Shown here one piece after another: positions 59,866-64,000 of a stretch of 64,000 bases of DNA. The DNA comes from Ichthyophonus hoferi (Eukaryota > Opisthokonta > Ichthyosporea > Ichthyophonida > Ichthyophonidae), in NCBI GenBank assembly GCA_002751075.1, contig NAOQ01000244.1, forward strand, positions 33,016 through 97,015, given 5' to 3'. The notes below the pieces were generated by a model. That model made no database searches, was not told the origin of the DNA, and saw nothing but the letters and a program-made list of their open reading frames with translations. Position 1 is the first letter of the stretch. Each line of letters begins with the position of its first letter. Position numbers and translations under genes: made by a program.

Positions 59866-62800
59866 CACATCGTCAATCTTCATGATACTGCAGACAGTCT
59901 CAGTGGCCAGCTGCAGGGCACTAGTAGTAACAAGGAGAGGCTGCACTACAGACTCCTCCAACATGTCACTGATGCAACCCTGCAGGGTAGCATATGTGTT
60001 ATAAGTGGGAAGGAAAGGACGAAACGAACGTTGCGCATGAAATATTAGTGTATATGATAAGGATTGGGTGGTTAGCATTATTAAAATGGTAAAATAAAAA
60101 TAAAAATACAAAGGGTAAACATAGTATACTGTCTTTATCTTAAACTGTTACCCTGACAATGACGCATGTTAAGTGGCGGAGTATAGTGTAAACATAACTA
60201 GAAGCCCCGTCTCAACAATACAGTGGTTAATCTACACCATTTCAAACGCATGTTATGTGGTGCAACTGAATTCGGATTAAACTGTATACATAGTATAATA
60301 TGATATACATGAATTAATCTCAATCTGAATCAATACTACGCAAGTCTGATAGCTAGTGTATCTACTATTTGTACATGTTAGCTAAATAATATTTAATATT
60401 GATCAATAGCAGATAATAAATAAACAATTAAGAAATAATTGTAACGGATTAGACATGCTCTCAGAAGTAGTCTTATTCTCATAGACATGTGTAGGTCAGT
60501 GTGGGGTGTTCTTTAATGAACACATTAGCATGTACTACACAGAGAAGGAAGTGAGTCAGTCGTACATAAAGAGATACCATAATATATATATATGCATGCA
60601 TACATACATACTGATGTAAACAGTATTATCCTGACCTACCTTCCTAACGTTAATACCCATGTTGTGTTCACCCAGAGCGTGCTTGTTTCTGAGCTCAGTT
60701 ACCACAGTGATAGGATTGAGACCAGCATTTTCAGCCAGTGTGAGGGGAACAATTTCCAAGCACTGTGCATATTCCTTAAGACAATAGGCATACATGCCCG
60801 TCTGTGATTGGGCAAGCCTGCCTAGTTCGGTGGATACGGTGACCTCGGGAGCACCACCACCTGCAATCAGAGCACTATAGGGAAAGGTGGGAAAAGAATT
60901 ATTGACTTGCATGCATGCCGATTGTGGTACATATAATGATGAGTTGTGTTATATATCTAACAGAGCCCAGGTCACCCTACACCTAAAGATACAGATATGA
61001 GAATATCATGCATGTATTATGTAATTTTAAATAATTCATTTGCCATTTATAAATGAAAAGTAAACACAGGTAATTGCTGGCAGACAATTTTAGGACCAGA
61101 GTTAAAGAGGGATGTGGCACATGTATACAAGACAATTAACATCTTATGTACACTTGTAAATGTATACGTACGTATACACAGGGTTAATAATAATAATAGT
61201 AATAGTAATAACAACACAAGGGCTTACTTCTCCTTGACCAGGCAGCGAATGACACACAAAGCATCATGCAGAGAGCGGTCGGCCTCCTCCAGCACTAACT
61301 TATTAGAGCCTCTAACTAGAATACTGACCGTCTTGCCAACATTGGGTACCCCTGTCATACGGGTCACACGACTGTCACCTGTAGTTACCTGTGCAAAAGG
61401 AAGGGGTGAATGAGAGTGAGAGAAGGAAAGAGAGACCAATAGAGAGATCAAACATATATCATATGTACTATACTATGAGCACCAGAGTTATAGCAGTAAT
61501 GCTTACCTCTTCTACTAGGTCAGCATAGCCTAACTTGTCAGCTGTGAAGTCATCAATATTGGCAACGGGACGGCAACCAACAGTCTGCATTATAATTAAA
61601 ATCATAATTAGTGATCTGTTATAACGGGATCGAGTTATTGGTTCTCGAATATAATAAATACAATATACCAATTGGCATTAGTATTATTTCTCCAACATTA
61701 TAATTGACTTTTATTGACCAAACATAACTAGCAATAAAGTATATGATATTAGTAGTATAGACAGGTAGGCCAGTGTTACATACATAAATACATATCATTA
61801 CACACACACGCACCTATATATACAGTAACCACAACAATATCAGAGAATAAAAGTAACATTACAACTATAATAGTAATACTAATAACAAGAACTTGAACAA
61901 GACAACATAATATCAATATTCATAGGAGTATCACTGCACATGTGTGTATGGCAATATATTACTATAAGTTATCTATAATAGTGTTTACTTGTATACACAT
62001 ACATGCATACATATAAACGTACATACCTTAGAGATAAACTCGATCTCCTCTCTTTCAATATCTTTGACTACCAGAATCTTCATCTTAGCCAAGAAATGGA
62101 GGGACAGCTCATTGACATTATCTCTATAGATAACGCATATATATATATCAGTATTATATTATCACACATATACATACAGACAGTAAGATATTATATGGTT
62201 GAGTTACCACACCATACTTGAACTATAATAATCATATGGTCAAAACTGTAACGATATTCGTAAGGGTTTATGTTATATCAAAATAAATTATAAATGAACT
62301 GAATGTTCTCATAGGGTGAATTGTTTTACTTTATCATTGCATATGAGCGGACTAGATAATTAAGAGTATCTTAATGTAATAATACCAATGGAGGAGGGTA
62401 GATTATATAAGCACTGGGTTATGTATGTACGTATATTGCAATAAATACTATATTAAATCCATAAATAAATTAATAATATATACATATACCTTTTTTTAAA
62501 TTGCCGAATGGCTGCGTAAAATTAAGTAATAGGTCACTAGCTTGGATATTCATGTATTAAAATCATAGTAATAATAATAATAACCAGTAAATGAATTATA
62601 TATATATAGCAGTGATAGTAAAGCAATACCGCCCTACCTAAGGATACTCTTCTGTACCAGAAGCACGGTGCACCCTGACTTCTTGATCTGTTTGCAGAGA
62701 TTAAGAATATACTGCCTCTCCTCACGGAAGACCCTGTCCATAGCGGCATAATCTGACACCAACACTTGGTTGTCAATCTAGAATGGGATTAGATTCGATT

Positions 62801-63493
62801 AGATAGGAGAGAATGGGATATATATATATAGGTAGTGAGTAGTATGGTATATGCAGAGGGAGAGAGAGGACATGGTAGAATATGAGAAAGACCGGCAGGA
62901 TTATACAACACATGCATACATACACACACATACATCCGTCTTAGGTGCAGACAGGCAGAACTGGATCAGCCCAATCTTGGCCTTCTCGGCTCTCATTATC
63001 CCCTGGGTGGCAGTACATACTCCCTGATTTAGCACCAATCCATCAACAAGTTCAGTATCATCTATGGTACCACCTGCAATATTAGTGGTTAAGGGTCAGT
63101 AGAGGTAATTGTATGTATGCATACCCCAATATATTATATCACATTAAGTCTTGTACTATATATAAAAATTAAGTACATTTAATGATAAGTATACAAACCA
63201 CTTCGTAGAGAGGTATTGCGTATTACAGACTCCATTGAGTGGTAGTAATAGCACTATACTGTTAACTTTTACATATATAGGATAAAGACAGAAATATGCT
63301 CTATATATATATATAACCACCTCACGGCGGGTAATGTAATAAGATAAGGACACTATAATGATATAGGAAAACCCATACCTAGTTTCTTGATAATGCGAAT
63401 GTCCCTCAGGTCTACATTGTTACCAGCATGGCAACAACGAAGGACTGCATCCACAGCTATAGGAGCTAGGAGGCTGCTGTTCTGGGATACCAC
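59866..63493 (-). CDS. CCT4: Chaperonin CCT subunit delta, 3' two-thirds (partial)
   Basis: Exons, 5' to 3' on minus: 63379-63493, 62934-63073, 62638-62777, 62027-62123, 61507-61584, 61228-61388, 60640-60874, 59866-59979, each closing in phase. The translation aligns in order with CCT4: [167 protein letters not shown] and [23 protein letters not shown]4 is one of eight subunits of the cytosolic TRiC ring, which folds actin, tubulin and others using ATP. The apical and intermediate domains and the second half of the equatorial domain are covered; the N-terminal equatorial domain lies beyond 64000. The final exon is uncertain: a possible one is 59565-59621, giving SNTIR and a short tail. Confidence 0.95.
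60080..60465 (+). repeat. Family A repeat in CCT4 intron
   Basis: A near full-length copy holding GACAATGACGCATGTTAAGT, CTAGAAGCCCCGTCTCAACA and GAATTCGGATTAAACTGTAT, between CCT4 exons 60640-60874 and 59866-59979, on the strand opposite to the gene. Confidence 0.8.
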
Positions 63494-64000
63494 CTAGGGG
63501 ATGGAGAAAGAGAGGGAAGATAAGGCCCAATACAGGGTTAGGGTGGAATTTGCTTATAGTTATCTTATATTGCCAATTACACTACACTACGGAAGGGATT
63601 ACTAACTTGATATGGTTCGACAACGTTGCCATATACAGATATATGACTATATAAAGCTTATGATTATAGATAAATACTACCAATTAGTCTTGCGACATCA
63701 CTGACTGGTTTGGATATAGTAAGACCAAGAGTAAGATTAATATAATAACCTAGCTTAATATTTCCTAAGATGCAGTCGCACTATACTACCAGCCCTAATC
63801 ATAATCTGATAGAGCACATGGTGAAAGGGTAGAAGGATATAGGACAAGAAAGTGTGCATGGGTATGTACGATATTATTACAGATAGAAGTATATATCTAC
63901 TAACTCTCATAAATGAATTATTTTTATTGGTTAATATTTAAATTATTAAACATCAATGTTATAAAAAGCTATGAGATTGGCCAATTATCGAACACGAGGC
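63494..64000. other. CCT4 intron sequence to window end
   Basis: AT-rich, with no recognisable CCT4 exon on the minus strand and no other gene. Read as intron, since the gene must continue beyond 64000. Confidence 0.6.

Noticed and set aside
1-64000. A single undescribed multi-gene system
   Set aside because: The eight genes are unrelated housekeeping or signalling genes on both strands with long repeat-filled spacers. The novelty lies in individual genes and repeats rather than in a cluster.

Overview
Nuclear DNA of an intron-rich, AT-rich eukaryote. It carries parts or all of eight protein-coding genes whose exons are short and separated by introns of roughly 100 to 1,000 bases with GT..AG borders. 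I rebuilt each gene by matching exon translations to protein families remembered from general knowledge and by checking that splice phases close; no search was run. The organism cannot be fixed. RPSA and CCT4 wording, a cAMP-receptor-like GPCR, a bacterial-type prolyl-tRNA synthetase with an insertion domain and Ty1/copia fossils fit a protist or early-branching lineage (amoebozoan, stramenopile or early opisthokont) better than a typical animal or plant.

Layout. 282-1251 (+): last three exons of the retromer subunit VPS26. 3635-5656 (+): a TrmJ/SpoU-type RNA 2'-O-methyltransferase. 5657-10668: a graveyard holding a broken minus-strand copia element and a fold-back Tc1/IS630-like DNA transposon. 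10669-19424 (-): a bacterial-type (organellar) prolyl-tRNA synthetase in at least 15 exons, its introns stuffed with TATA/TACTA-like simple repeats. 19425-23047: repeats. 23048-29555 (-): a nine-exon, 220-residue glutathione S-transferase. 29556-32743: spacer with a tandem duplication and a solo LTR. 32744-36379 (-): an atypical Ras-like GTPase with a long tail. 36380-45086: spacer and a nested copia graveyard. 45087-51417 (+): an 11-exon seven-helix receptor. 53712-55202 (-): ribosomal protein SA. 55203-59564: spacer. 59565/59866-63493 (-): most of the chaperonin subunit CCT4, whose 5' part lies beyond the window.

The genes are unrelated housekeeping and signalling genes (endosomal sorting, tRNA modification and charging, detoxification, GTPase and GPCR signalling, translation, protein folding); I see no operon or cluster logic. 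Repeats are shared across the window: a TGTTG..CAACA family of about 340-370 bases (family A, a dozen copies, some inside introns) and a copia-type LTR family of about 415 bases (family B). Three runs of N (11955-12425, 28288-28779, 57032-57649) are assembly gaps; the first two sit in low-complexity DNA.
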